Source of the DNA: Polyangium sp. 15x6
GTDB lineage: Bacteria > Myxococcota_A > Polyangia > Polyangiales > Polyangiaceae
Assembly: GCF_029960785.1 (NCBI RefSeq)
Contig: NZ_JASBQE010000020.1
Span: 62,001 to 126,000, forward strand
Reading direction: 5' to 3'
Length of the DNA: 64,000 nucleotides
The notes beneath the pieces are model-generated. The model made no database searches, was not told the origin of the DNA, and saw only the letters and a program-made list of their open reading frames with translations. The number at the start of each line of letters is the position of its first letter. The stretch's first letter is position 1. The translations under genes were made by a program, and so were the position numbers. Below, in pieces: positions 41,133-49,867 of this stretch.

Positions 41133-43607
41133 ATGCCCACGAAGCGCCAAGTCCTCGACATCCTCACCCGCCAGGAGCTCTGGGAGCTCGTCGACCGCCA
41201 CCACGTGACCGTCACCGATCGCCGCTCGAAGGAGAAGATCGCCGCCGAGCTCGACGCTCACGGCCCCGCGCTCCCCGAGCTCCTCGCGGGCTTCTCGCGC
41301 GACCGCCTCAAGGAGCTCTGTCGCGAGCTCGCGCTCGACGACGGGGGCCGGGACAAGGCCGTCATCATCGCGCGGCTCGCGGGCGCGGCGTGGGCGAACG
41401 GGGCGCCGGTCGAGGGGGAGGTCGCGAAGGCCGCAGCCACGGAGCCGAAGTCGGCCCAGATCGAGCTGCCCCTCGGGCCCACGCCCCCGGCCGTGCCCCC
41501 GCGCAAGGCCGCGACGAACGTGACGCCCACGCCGGTCCCCCCGTCGCCCCGCAATTTCCAGAGCTTTCGCGAGATCACGGATTTCCTCTGGCAAAACGCT
41601 GAGCGGCTCCGGGGGGTGTACAAGCCGAACGAATATGACAAGGTCATCCTGCCGCTGCTCGTCGTGCGCCGGCTCGAGTGCGTGCTCGCGCCGACGAAGG
41701 ACAAGGTCCTGAAGAAACTCGCGGAGCTCCAGGGCAAGGGGATGAAGGTGGCGGATCCGATCGTGGACTCCGTCCTGCGCAAGACCTCGGGTGTGCCGTT
41801 CTACAACACGTCGCCGCTCGATTTCGAGCGATTGACGGGCGACTCGCAGCAAATCGCGCAGCACCTCCGTAGTTACTTGAAGGCGTTCTCGCCGAATGCG
41901 CGGGACATCATCGAGCAGTTCAAGTTCGACGAACAGATCACGCGGCTCGACGAGGGGAACCTGCTTTTTCAGGTGGTCAAGCTCTTCGCCGAGGTGAACC
42001 TGCATCCGGACGTCGTGTCGAATCACGTGATGGGGCGCGTGTTCGAGGAGCTGATCCGGCGGTTCAACGAAAAGAAGAATGAGGAGGCGGGTGATCATTA
42101 CACGCCGCGCGAGATCATCCGGCTGATGGTCGATCTGCTGTTCATCGAGGACGACGACGTGCTCCAGAACCCCGGTATCGTGCGGACCTTGCTCGATCCG
42201 GCATGCGGGACGGGCGGGATGCTCTCCGTCGCGGAAGAGTACCTGTTCGAGCTGAATCCGCAGGCGAAGCTGGAGGTGTTCGGACAGGAGCTGAACGCCG
42301 AGACGTATGCGGTCTGCAAGTCGGATATGATTATCAAGGGGCAAAACCCCGACAACATCGTTCGCGGGAACTCGTTCTCGGACGATGGGCACGCCGAGCG
42401 GAAGTTCGACTACATGCTGTCGAATCCGCCGTTTGGCGTCGACTGGAAAAATGTCCAGACGAAGGTGCAGGCCGAGCACGAGAATCTCGGGTTCGCGGGG
42501 CGGTTCGGGCCAGGATTGCCGCGGATCAACGACGGGGCGCTGCTCTTCCTGATGCACATGATTGCGAAGATGAAGCCCGTCGACAAGAAGACGGGCGAGG
42601 GCGGGAGCCGGATGGCGGTAGTGTTGAATGGGTCGCCGCTGTTCACGGGGGACGCGGGGTCGGGGGAGAGTGAGATCCGGCGGTGGATCCTCGAAAACGA
42701 CTGGCTCGAAGCGATCGTGGCGTTGCCGGATCAGCTCTTCTACAACACGGGAATCGCGACGTACGTCTGGGTGATCACGAACCGGAAGCCGGCGCATCGG
42801 AAGGGGAAGGTGCAGCTCATCAATGCGACGGAGCTGTACCAGAAGATGCGCAAGTCGCTCGGGAACAAGCGGAACGAGCTCGGGGCGGGGCACATCAAGA
42901 CGATCGTCGACACCTTTGGTGATTTCGTCGAGAGCGAGGTCTCGAAGGTGTTCGACAACGAAGACTTCGGGTACCGGCGCATCATCGTGGAGCGCCCGCT
43001 GCGCTTGAACTTCCAGGCGTCGCCGGAGCGGATCGATCGGCTGCGGGAGGAGTCCGGGTTCGTGAACCTCGCGAAGGCGAAGAAGGGGGCCTCGGGCGAA
43101 GGGCGAGCGCTCCAGGAGGCAATCCTACGGACGCTCACGCACCTCGATGCGGCGAAGGTGTACAAGAGCCGACCGGCATTCGAGGCGGCGCTCGAGGCGG
43201 CGGTGCTGGCGGAGGGGGTGGATCTGGTGGCGCCTGCGCGAAAGGCGATCCTCGCGGCGCTGTCGGAGCGGGACGAGACGGCGGAGGTTTGCCTGGATGC
43301 CAAGGGGCGGCCGGAGGCGGATTCCGAATTGCGGGATTACGAGAACGTGCCGCTGAAGGAGGACGTCGCGGTCTACTTCGAACGGGAGGTGAAGCCACAC
43401 GTGCCGGATGCGTGGATCGCGGGGGTAGAGATGCGGGGCGGGAAGGCCCTGGTGGTGGATGAGGACAAGGTGAAGGTTGGGTACGAGATACCGATCACGA
43501 GACATTTTTATAAGTATACGCCGCCGAGGCCGCTAGAAGAAATCGAGACCGACATCCGGGGGCTGGAGAAGGAGATCCTAGCGCTACTCGGCGAGGTGCT
43601 GAAATGA
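41133..43607 (+). CDS. hsdM: Type I restriction-modification methylase subunit with N-terminal SAP-like extension
   Basis: 824 residues, longer than the common 500-600. Residues 1-90 form a helical extension (ELWELVDRHHV ... RLKELCRELALDDGGRDKAVIIARL) resembling SAP/Rho-N DNA-binding modules, then a Pro-rich linker. The HsdM core begins about 145 with its N-terminal helical domain. SAM-binding motif DPACGTGG is at 355-362 and the catalytic NPPF at 431-434. The C-terminal region includes DLKEDVAVYFEREVKP-like sequence typical of the family. It methylates adenine at N6 in a site chosen by HsdS. The stop overlaps the hsdS start (ATGA). Confidence 0.95.
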   Translation: MPTKRQVLDILTRQELWELVDRHHVTVTDRRSKEKIAAELDAHGPALPELLAGFSRDRLKELCRELALDDGGRDKAVIIARLAGAAWANGAPVEGEVAKAAATEPKSAQIELPLGPTPPAVPPRKAATNVTPTPVPPSPRNFQSFREITDFLWQNAERLRGVYKPNEYDKVILPLLVVRRLECVLAPTKDKVLKKLAELQGKGMKVADPIVDSVLRKTSGVPFYNTSPLDFERLTGDSQQIAQHLRSYLKAFSPNARDIIEQFKFDEQITRLDEGNLLFQVVKLFAEVNLHPDVVSNHVMGRVFEELIRRFNEKKNEEAGDHYTPREIIRLMVDLLFIEDDDVLQNPGIVRTLLDPACGTGGMLSVAEEYLFELNPQAKLEVFGQELNAETYAVCKSDMIIKGQNPDNIVRGNSFSDDGHAERKFDYMLSNPPFGVDWKNVQTKVQAEHENLGFAGRFGPGLPRINDGALLFLMHMIAKMKPVDKKTGEGGSRMAVVLNGSPLFTGDAGSGESEIRRWILENDWLEAIVALPDQLFYNTGIATYVWVITNRKPAHRKGKVQLINATELYQKMRKSLGNKRNELGAGHIKTIVDTFGDFVESEVSKVFDNEDFGYRRIIVERPLRLNFQASPERIDRLREESGFVNLAKAKKGASGEGRALQEAILRTLTHLDAAKVYKSRPAFEAALEAAVLAEGVDLVAPARKAILAALSERDETAEVCLDAKGRPEADSELRDYENVPLKEDVAVYFEREVKPHVPDAWIAGVEMRGGKALVVDEDKVKVGYEIPITRHFYKYTPPRPLEEIETDIRGLEKEILALLGEVLK

Positions 43608-44824
43608 ACAGCACGCAATACGTTGGAGGTTGGCAACGGCTTCGCCTCAAATTCATCACAAGACTGGCCTACGGAGATTCACTCCCCTCCGAACTGCGGC
43701 GGGAAGGATCGGTTCCGGTATTCGGGTCGAATGGCATCGTCGGCACGCACGATTGCCCCAACACCCGTGGACCAGTGATTTTAGTAGGACGCAAGGGCTC
43801 TTTTGGTAAAATCCAGTGGTCTGAGCAGGCCGCATTCGGCATCGATACAACTTATTTTATTGATTCTCGACACTCTCGGGCCAGTCTGAGATGGCTCTAC
43901 TATGCGCTTCAAACGCTCAACCTGGATGCGGTCTCGCAGGATACGGGCGTCCCTGGGCTGTCCAGGGAGGTCGCGTACGAGTCAATTCTGGCCGTACCTC
44001 CCGCAGAAGCTCAGGCAAAGATCGCTGCATTTCTAGATCGAAATACCGCTGCAATCGACGAGCTCATCTCCAAGAAGGAGCAAGCTGCGACACTACTTGC
44101 AGAGCAGCGACAGACGATCCTCACGAGGGCAGTCACCACGGGTCTGGATAGCGACGTGCCTACGCGGCTGAGTGACGTCGCGACTCTAGGACGAACGCCG
44201 TTGCACTGGGACACAGTACGCCTCAAACACGTCGTCGCCAGGATTGTCGACTGTCCTCACTCGACTCCAGAATACGAGGACGACGGGGACTGTATCGTTG
44301 TTAGGACGTCGGATGTTGATCGGGGTCGTCTTGATCTCGAAAGAGCACGACGATGCTCCTGGGCAACCTATTGGGAACGCACAGCTCGAATGGCGCCGGC
44401 TTTCGGTGATATATTGTATAGCCGTGAGGGCGAGCGGTTCGGAATGGCAGCACTGGTTCCAGACCGTGTCCCAATCTGCTTAGGCCAACGCATGATGATC
44501 TTTCGTGTCGGCGCTCGCGTGGATCCGATGTTCCTAATGTGGTTCTTGAACAGCGCATCAGCATACGCGCAAGTTGTTCAAGACACGGTAGGCGCAACTT
44601 CGCCCAGAGTAAATATTCCTACCGTTGCCAACATCTGGATTCCGCTTCCGCCGCTCGATGCACAGCGCGCAATCGCTAGTTTTGTGTCGACTGAGGTTGG
44701 GCGGATTGACGCAATCCGTGACAGGATCGACGCAAGTATACATACACTAAATCAGTACCGCCAATCCCTCATCACCGCCGCCGTCACCGGCAAGATCGAC
44801 GTCACCCGCGAAGAGGCCGCATAA
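43604..44824 (+). CDS. hsdS: Type I restriction-modification specificity subunit
   Basis: 406 residues with two target-recognition domains (about 5-140 and 200-360), each followed by a conserved coiled-coil region (NTAAIDELISKKEQAATLLAEQ and STEVGRIDAIRDRIDA...). The spacing sets a bipartite DNA target that cannot be read from sequence. Translation is coupled to hsdM through ATGA. GC content drops clearly in the recognition domains (for example ACTTATTTTATTGATTCTCG around 43850) compared with hsdM and hsdR, the mark of exchanged specificity domains. Confidence 0.93.
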   Translation: MNSTQYVGGWQRLRLKFITRLAYGDSLPSELRREGSVPVFGSNGIVGTHDCPNTRGPVILVGRKGSFGKIQWSEQAAFGIDTTYFIDSRHSRASLRWLYYALQTLNLDAVSQDTGVPGLSREVAYESILAVPPAEAQAKIAAFLDRNTAAIDELISKKEQAATLLAEQRQTILTRAVTTGLDSDVPTRLSDVATLGRTPLHWDTVRLKHVVARIVDCPHSTPEYEDDGDCIVVRTSDVDRGRLDLERARRCSWATYWERTARMAPAFGDILYSREGERFGMAALVPDRVPICLGQRMMIFRVGARVDPMFLMWFLNSASAYAQVVQDTVGATSPRVNIPTVANIWIPLPPLDAQRAIASFVSTEVGRIDAIRDRIDASIHTLNQYRQSLITAAVTGKIDVTREEAA

Positions 44825-44826
44825 CC

Positions 44827-47800
44827 ATGCCCGGCGCGCACACCGAAAAGGCCCTCGAATCCCTCATCGAAGCAAGCCTCCTCGGCCCCGGCGGCTGGAC
44901 CAAAGGCGACCCCAAGACCTTCGACCGCGAGCGCGCCCTCCACCCCGCCGACTTCTTCGCCTTCCTCGCCGCCACCCAGACCGAACTCTGGGCCGACCTC
45001 AAGAAGCAACACGGCTCCGGCCTCGAGCCCGCCGTCCTCGACGCCCTCGCTAAGGCTCTCGACACCCGCGGCAGCCTCGACGTCCTCCGCCACGGCTTCA
45101 AGTTCTTCGGCAAGAAGCTCGATTGCGCCTACTTCCGCCCGGCCCATGGCCTGAACCCGGACGTGCTCGCGAAGTACGCGCGGAACCTGCTCACCGTCAC
45201 CCGGCAGGTCAAATTCCGGCCCGACAGCGACGACTCGTTCGACATCCTCCTCTCCCTCAACGGTCTCCCCGTCGCCACCGTCGAGCTCAAGAATCAGTTC
45301 ACCGGCCAAAACGTCCAGCACGCGATCAGGCAATACCGCGACCGCGACCCCCGCCAGCGCCTCTTCCAGTTCAAGAAACGCGCCCTCGTCCACTTCGCCG
45401 TCGATTCCGATGCCGTCTACATGACGACCAAGCTCGACGGCGAGAAGACCTCGTTCCTCCCCTTCAACCGAGGCAAGGACGGCGGCGCCGGCAATCCCGA
45501 GCACCCGAGCGGCATCCGCACCGCGTATCTCTGGGAGGAGGTCTGGCAGCGCGATTCCTTCCTCGACATCGTCGGCCGCTTCGTCCACGTGCTCATCGAG
45601 GAGAAGACCACGGGGGGCAAGAAGACCACGAGCGAGAAGATCGTCTTCCCCCGGTATCACCAGCTCGATGCCGTGCGCAGGCTCGAAGCCGCAGCGCGGA
45701 AGGACGGGCCTGGAAATAGCTACCTCGTCCAGCACTCCGCCGGCTCGGGCAAATCGAACTCGATCGCGTGGCTCGCCCACCATCTCGCGAGCCTGCACGA
45801 CGCGAACGATCAGAAGGTCTTCGACTCGGTCGTGGTCATCACGGACCGCCGCGTCCTCGACAAGCAGCTCCAGGACAACATCTACCAGTTCGAGCACAAG
45901 CAAGGCGTCGTCGCGCGCATCGACGAGCACTCGGAGCAGCTCGCCAAGGCGCTCTCGTCCGGCACGCCGATCATCATCACCACGCTGCAGAAGTTCCCGT
46001 TCGTCACGGAGAAGATCGGCAAGCTCCCGAAGCGCAGGTACGCCGTTATCGTCGACGAGGCGCACAGCTCGCAGACCGGCGAGGCCGCGCGGCAGATGAA
46101 AGAGGTCCTCGCCGTCGCGACCCTCGAAGAGGCCGAGCAAGCGGACGAGGACGCCCCCGAGGAGGACATGGAGGACCGGCTCGCGAAGGTCATGGCCTCG
46201 CGCGGGCGGCAGAAGAACCTGTCCTTCTTCGCGTTCACCGCGACGCCCAAGTACAAGACGCTCGAGGTCTTCGGCCACCGCGACGCCGAGGGCAAGCCCG
46301 CGCCGTTCCACCTCTACTCGATGCGGCAGGCGATCGAGGAGGGGTTCATCCTCGACGTGCTCAAGAGTTACACGACGTACCGCGCGTATTACCGGCTCGT
46401 GAAGGCGACGGAGGAGGACAAACGCGTCCCGAAGAAGGAGGCGACGCGGCAGCTCGCGCGGTTCATGAGCCTGCACCCGCACAACATCGCGCAGAAGACC
46501 GAGGTCATGGTCGAGCACTTTCGCGCGAAGGTGCGGCACAAGATCGGCGGCAAGGCGAAGGCGATGCTCGTGACGAGCTCCCGCTTGCACGCGGTCCGCT
46601 ACAAGCTCGCGTTCGAGAAATACATCAAGGAGAACGGCTACACGGACGTCGGCGTGCTCGTGGCCTTCTCCGGCAAGGTGAAAGACCCCGCCGACGGCGT
46701 CGAGCGCACCGAGCCGAGCATGAACGTCGGCAAGGACGGCAAGCACATCAGCGAGCGCCAGCTCACCGGCGCGTTCGATTCCGACGCGTACCAAGTGCTG
46801 CTCGTCGCGAACAAGTACCAAACCGGCTTCGACCAGCCGCTCTTGCACACGATGTACGTGGACAAGCGGCTCTCCGGCGTGCAGGCCGTGCAGACGCTCT
46901 CGCGGCTGAACCGCACGCATCCGGGCAAGGAGGACACGTTCATCCTCGACTTCGTGAACGAGGCCGAGGAGATCCGCCGGAGCTTCCAGCCCTACTACGA
47001 GCGCACGACGATCGCGGAGAGCGCCGACCCGCAGGAGCTCTACGAACTCGCGCACCGGATCGAGTCGGCCCAGGTGTTCTGGGCCTCCGAGCTCGACGCG
47101 TTCTGCAAGGTCTTCTTCGCGAGCAAGGGCAAGCAGACGGGGGACGACATCGCGCAGCTTTACCGCCACGTGGACCCCGGCGTGGACCGCTTCAAGGCGC
47201 TCGACGAGGCGAAGCAGGACGAGTTCCGGAACGCGCTCGTGGCGTTCATCCGGCTCTACGCGTTCCTGTCGCAGATCATGCCCTTCCAGGACCCGGACCT
47301 GGAGAAGCTCTACACGTTCAGCAGGTTCCTCGAGCTGAAGCTACCGCACGATCCAAAGAAGACCCCGCTCTCGCTCGATGGCGAGGTCGCGCTTCGGTAC
47401 TACCGGCTCGACAAGATCAGCGAGCAGCAGATCTCGCTCGACATGTCGAATAACGTGCCGCTGAAGGGTCCGACGGACGTCGGGACGCGGAAGGAGAAGG
47501 ACGAGGAGGTCAACATCTCGGAGATCCTTCAAGTGTTGAACGAGCGGTTCGGCACGGACTTCAAGAAGGCCGACGAGCTCCTATTCCACCAGTTCGTCGA
47601 GGAGGCGAAGCAGGACGCGGAGGTCGTGCAGCGCGCGAAGGCGAACCCGCTCGACAATTTCGCGCTGTCGATGAAGGGGAAGATCGAGGCGAAGATGATC
47701 GACCGGATGGAGCAGAACCAGGAGGTGGTGTCGCGGTATATGAGCGATCCCCAGTTCCAGGACGTGCTGTTCCGGTGGATTGTGCGGCGGATTTATGAGG

Positions 47801-47829
47801 ATGTGAGGGGAAGCGAGAGCGCAGCGTGA
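44827..47829 (+). CDS. hsdR: Type I restriction endonuclease/translocase subunit
   Basis: 1000 residues, normal for HsdR. The N-terminal PD-(D/E)xK nuclease has Asp139, Glu153 and Lys155 (FDILLSLNGLPVATVELK). The SF2 translocase follows with Walker A HSAGSGKSNS (Lys309), DEAH at 410-413, the FTATPK motif and QTLSRLNRT (motif VI). A C-terminal helical domain binds the methylase core. It cuts unmethylated DNA after ATP-driven translocation. It lies 2 bases after hsdS, so the operon order is M-S-R. All key residues are intact. Confidence 0.95.
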   Translation: MPGAHTEKALESLIEASLLGPGGWTKGDPKTFDRERALHPADFFAFLAATQTELWADLKKQHGSGLEPAVLDALAKALDTRGSLDVLRHGFKFFGKKLDCAYFRPAHGLNPDVLAKYARNLLTVTRQVKFRPDSDDSFDILLSLNGLPVATVELKNQFTGQNVQHAIRQYRDRDPRQRLFQFKKRALVHFAVDSDAVYMTTKLDGEKTSFLPFNRGKDGGAGNPEHPSGIRTAYLWEEVWQRDSFLDIVGRFVHVLIEEKTTGGKKTTSEKIVFPRYHQLDAVRRLEAAARKDGPGNSYLVQHSAGSGKSNSIAWLAHHLASLHDANDQKVFDSVVVITDRRVLDKQLQDNIYQFEHKQGVVARIDEHSEQLAKALSSGTPIIITTLQKFPFVTEKIGKLPKRRYAVIVDEAHSSQTGEAARQMKEVLAVATLEEAEQADEDAPEEDMEDRLAKVMASRGRQKNLSFFAFTATPKYKTLEVFGHRDAEGKPAPFHLYSMRQAIEEGFILDVLKSYTTYRAYYRLVKATEEDKRVPKKEATRQLARFMSLHPHNIAQKTEVMVEHFRAKVRHKIGGKAKAMLVTSSRLHAVRYKLAFEKYIKENGYTDVGVLVAFSGKVKDPADGVERTEPSMNVGKDGKHISERQLTGAFDSDAYQVLLVANKYQTGFDQPLLHTMYVDKRLSGVQAVQTLSRLNRTHPGKEDTFILDFVNEAEEIRRSFQPYYERTTIAESADPQELYELAHRIESAQVFWASELDAFCKVFFASKGKQTGDDIAQLYRHVDPGVDRFKALDEAKQDEFRNALVAFIRLYAFLSQIMPFQDPDLEKLYTFSRFLELKLPHDPKKTPLSLDGEVALRYYRLDKISEQQISLDMSNNVPLKGPTDVGTRKEKDEEVNISEILQVLNERFGTDFKKADELLFHQFVEEAKQDAEVVQRAKANPLDNFALSMKGKIEAKMIDRMEQNQEVVSRYMSDPQFQDVLFRWIVRRIYEDVRGSESAA

Positions 47830-47868
47830 TCGAAAAGGGGCGCCGCCCGCGGGTGGGCCGCATCCGTT

Positions 47869-48501
47869 TCAGGGATTCGGCTCCCCCGCCTCCTTTTCGG
47901 CTGCCCCCGGCGAAGCGCGGAGATGAATCCTCCGGTACTGCTTCGACCCCGGCCCATACGCATTCCGCACGACCTGCTTGAACGACAGGTACTTCTCGTA
48001 CGTGGGCCCATACGCCTGGGCGCGCGCCATCTGCGCCTTCGAGAGCGCCTTGTTCGCGGCGATGGATTCCGTGAGCTCCTTGATCGCCGTGGGCGCCCGC
48101 TGGCCGAAATCGCCTGCGAGCAGCGCGTCCGCCCACGGCTTGCCGACATGATCGTCGATGAGATCGACGAGCCTCCCGATCGCCTTGAGCTGGTCGGTGT
48201 CGGTCGGCTGCGATTTCAGCGTATCGGGGAGCTTCGTATCGGGCAGGACGGCGAGGAGCGCGGAGCGTGCGACGCGATAAGGAGCGTCCAGGTTGCCGAG
48301 GGCATCGAGCGCCTCCCGGTTCTCCTTGGCAAAGGCCGTCATCGCATTGGCAACCGCTTCCTCGGCGGCGAGATATGCGATGGCGGAATCGGCGAGCGTC
48401 TCCTTGAAAACCGCGACGACGACAGGGTTTGCGTCAGGCTCGTCGGCGATTTCGATCGAGCGGGCGATGACGCGCGCGAAGCGCTCGTAATCAATGGTCA
48501 C
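47869..48501 (-). CDS. Hypothetical alpha-helical protein
   Basis: 210 residues from a GTG at 48501 that has GGAGG just upstream; a longer open frame exists but lacks a site. The product is almost wholly helical (FARVIARSIEIADE, FKETLADSAIAYLAAEEAVANAM, KAIGRLVDLIDDHV), without cysteines, membrane segments or known motifs. It converges with hsdR (39 bases between stops). I do not recognise it, and its neighbourhood beside a restriction system may be coincidence. Confidence 0.65.
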   Translation of the reverse strand: MTIDYERFARVIARSIEIADEPDANPVVVAVFKETLADSAIAYLAAEEAVANAMTAFAKENREALDALGNLDAPYRVARSALLAVLPDTKLPDTLKSQPTDTDQLKAIGRLVDLIDDHVGKPWADALLAGDFGQRAPTAIKELTESIAANKALSKAQMARAQAYGPTYEKYLSFKQVVRNAYGPGSKQYRRIHLRASPGAAEKEAGEPNP

Positions 48502-48577
48502 GGAACCTCCTCCGTTCTGGGGTGGTGTTGTACACGGCGACATTACAACCGGGACAGGCCGGACATGCAAGGGCATC

Positions 48578-48823
48578 GTGCGCGCGAAGGTCGAGCACGG
48601 ACCGGCGAAGCCTCGGCACCTGGCGGCGAAGGTCGGGAACGCGGGCGCGAAGGTCGGCCGCGGCCCGGCGAAGCTCGGAAGCGGCCCGGCGAGGCTCCGT
48701 CACGCGTCAGAGAAGAAAGTCAACTCACCAGCAAAGCATCTTCACGGACCGGCGAAGCTCCGCCACGGACCGGCGAAGCTCCGCCACGGACCGACGAAGC
48801 TCCGCCACGGACCGGCGAAGCTC
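48578..48823. repeat. Degenerate 21-bp tandem array, about 12 units
   Basis: Consensus GGACCGGCGAAG followed by CTCCGCCAC. Units B and A (48746-48787) are identical, C differs by one base, and D (48809-48823) is cut short; the copies further left (48578-48745) keep the 21-base register with increasing mismatches. The array fills the gap of about 330 bases between two minus-strand genes. Both strands stay open in some frames, giving heptad-like peptides (HGPAKLR on the plus strand), but there is no supporting start or domain. Non-coding is more likely. Confidence 0.85.
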
Positions 48824-48829
48824 ACTCCC

Positions 48830-49867
48830 TCACGTCCCCTCCGCCTCCTTGCAGCAGCGGAACCCTTCCTCGTAGCCGTAATCGTCTTCCTTGTGGAACC
48901 CCACCGTTGGCCGGCAGCGGCCGCGCACCGGGCCCCACCAGCCGCCTTTCAGGCCGCTCCGGTTCGGGTATTTCTGCTTCGGCCGCACCACCCATTCGTT
49001 GATGTTGCCGTTCAGGTCGTACACTCCGAACGGCGACACGCAACGCGGCATCGAGCCCGTCGGCAAGCGCTGGTCGAGCTTCTCGAGCTCTGCCTTGCAC
49101 TCGGGGCGCTTCATGCATCGCTCGTACTTGAACAGCTTCTTTTCGCGTTTTCGATAGACCTTGTCGATGTTGCACGCCGTGGGGTCGCGCTCGTAGCCGT
49201 ACGTGTACGGCAGCATCGCCTCGCCCTCGCACGCGAAATTGAACTCGGCCTCCGTGCAGAGCCGCTTTCCCTTCGCTTCGCAGAGCTTCTGCGCGTCGCC
49301 CCACGAGACCAGAAGCGCAGGCAGCTCGCCTTTCTGGTTCGGCCATTCATAACGGTCCATGCAATACCGCATCGGCGTGCGCTTCTTCGAGAGGCACACC
49401 GACGGCTCCTCGTACTTCATGCACCGCTCGCTCACCGTGCTCGGCCCGGAGCCCTCGCCCCCCTCGGACGCCTTTTTCTTCTTGGCCTGGTCCTTCTCGA
49501 ATTCGTCGTGGTGCTCGACGCACCGCTGCTGCACGAGCGGGCAATACTCGCCCGCGACGAGCACCATATCGGACGGACACCCTTCGCTCGTCCCGGGGAG
49601 CGACGCATTCGCGTCCATCGCCGCGTCCGCATCCGCATCCGCCGCCGCATCCGCGTCGGCTTCCGCATCCAGCGCCGCATCGGCGAGCGCTGCGTCGAGC
49701 TCCGCGCGCGCCTCCGCGGCTTCGATCGCAGCGTCGGCCGACGCGTCGGGCGCGGGCGGCGTCGAGCCGCCCCCCGAGCACGCGGGCGCCGTCGCCGAGG
49801 TGGCGAGCGCGACGCAGAACAGAACGCCGAGGCCCAGCCTCGACGGATTCGAAAAGCGCTCGCTCAT
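48830..49867 (-). CDS. FGE/SUMF1-like lipoprotein (second of two)
   Basis: 345 residues from the ATG within an ATGA overlap with the upstream M28 peptidase gene. The signal ends near TAPACSGGG; a long Ala/Asp-rich repeat (AEADADAAADADADAA) links it to an FGE-type domain: CMDRYEWPNQKGELPALLV, GKRLCTEAEFNFACEG, GVYDLNGNINEWV, LKGGWWGPVRGRCRP and FRCC. As in its paralogue at 28304, the first of the two FGE catalytic cysteines is absent (Pro313), the second kept (Cys318). It is therefore likely to bind or modify something other than sulfatases in the envelope. Confidence 0.85.
   Translation of the reverse strand: MSERFSNPSRLGLGVLFCVALATSATAPACSGGGSTPPAPDASADAAIEAAEARAELDAALADAALDAEADADAAADADADAAMDANASLPGTSEGCPSDMVLVAGEYCPLVQQRCVEHHDEFEKDQAKKKKASEGGEGSGPSTVSERCMKYEEPSVCLSKKRTPMRYCMDRYEWPNQKGELPALLVSWGDAQKLCEAKGKRLCTEAEFNFACEGEAMLPYTYGYERDPTACNIDKVYRKREKKLFKYERCMKRPECKAELEKLDQRLPTGSMPRCVSPFGVYDLNGNINEWVVRPKQKYPNRSGLKGGWWGPVRGRCRPTVGFHKEDDYGYEEGFRCCKEAEGT

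Noticed and set aside
41133-47829. A larger defence island around the restriction operon.
   Set aside because: No other defence gene, integrase, tRNA junction or transposase is seen on either side; neighbours are a lipoprotein and a hypothetical gene.
48491-48703. A 70-residue minus-strand frame with Leu/Arg heptads.
   Set aside because: It lies wholly on the degenerate repeat and the start of the neighbouring gene's leader, with no ribosome site; the periodicity comes from the 21-bp unit.
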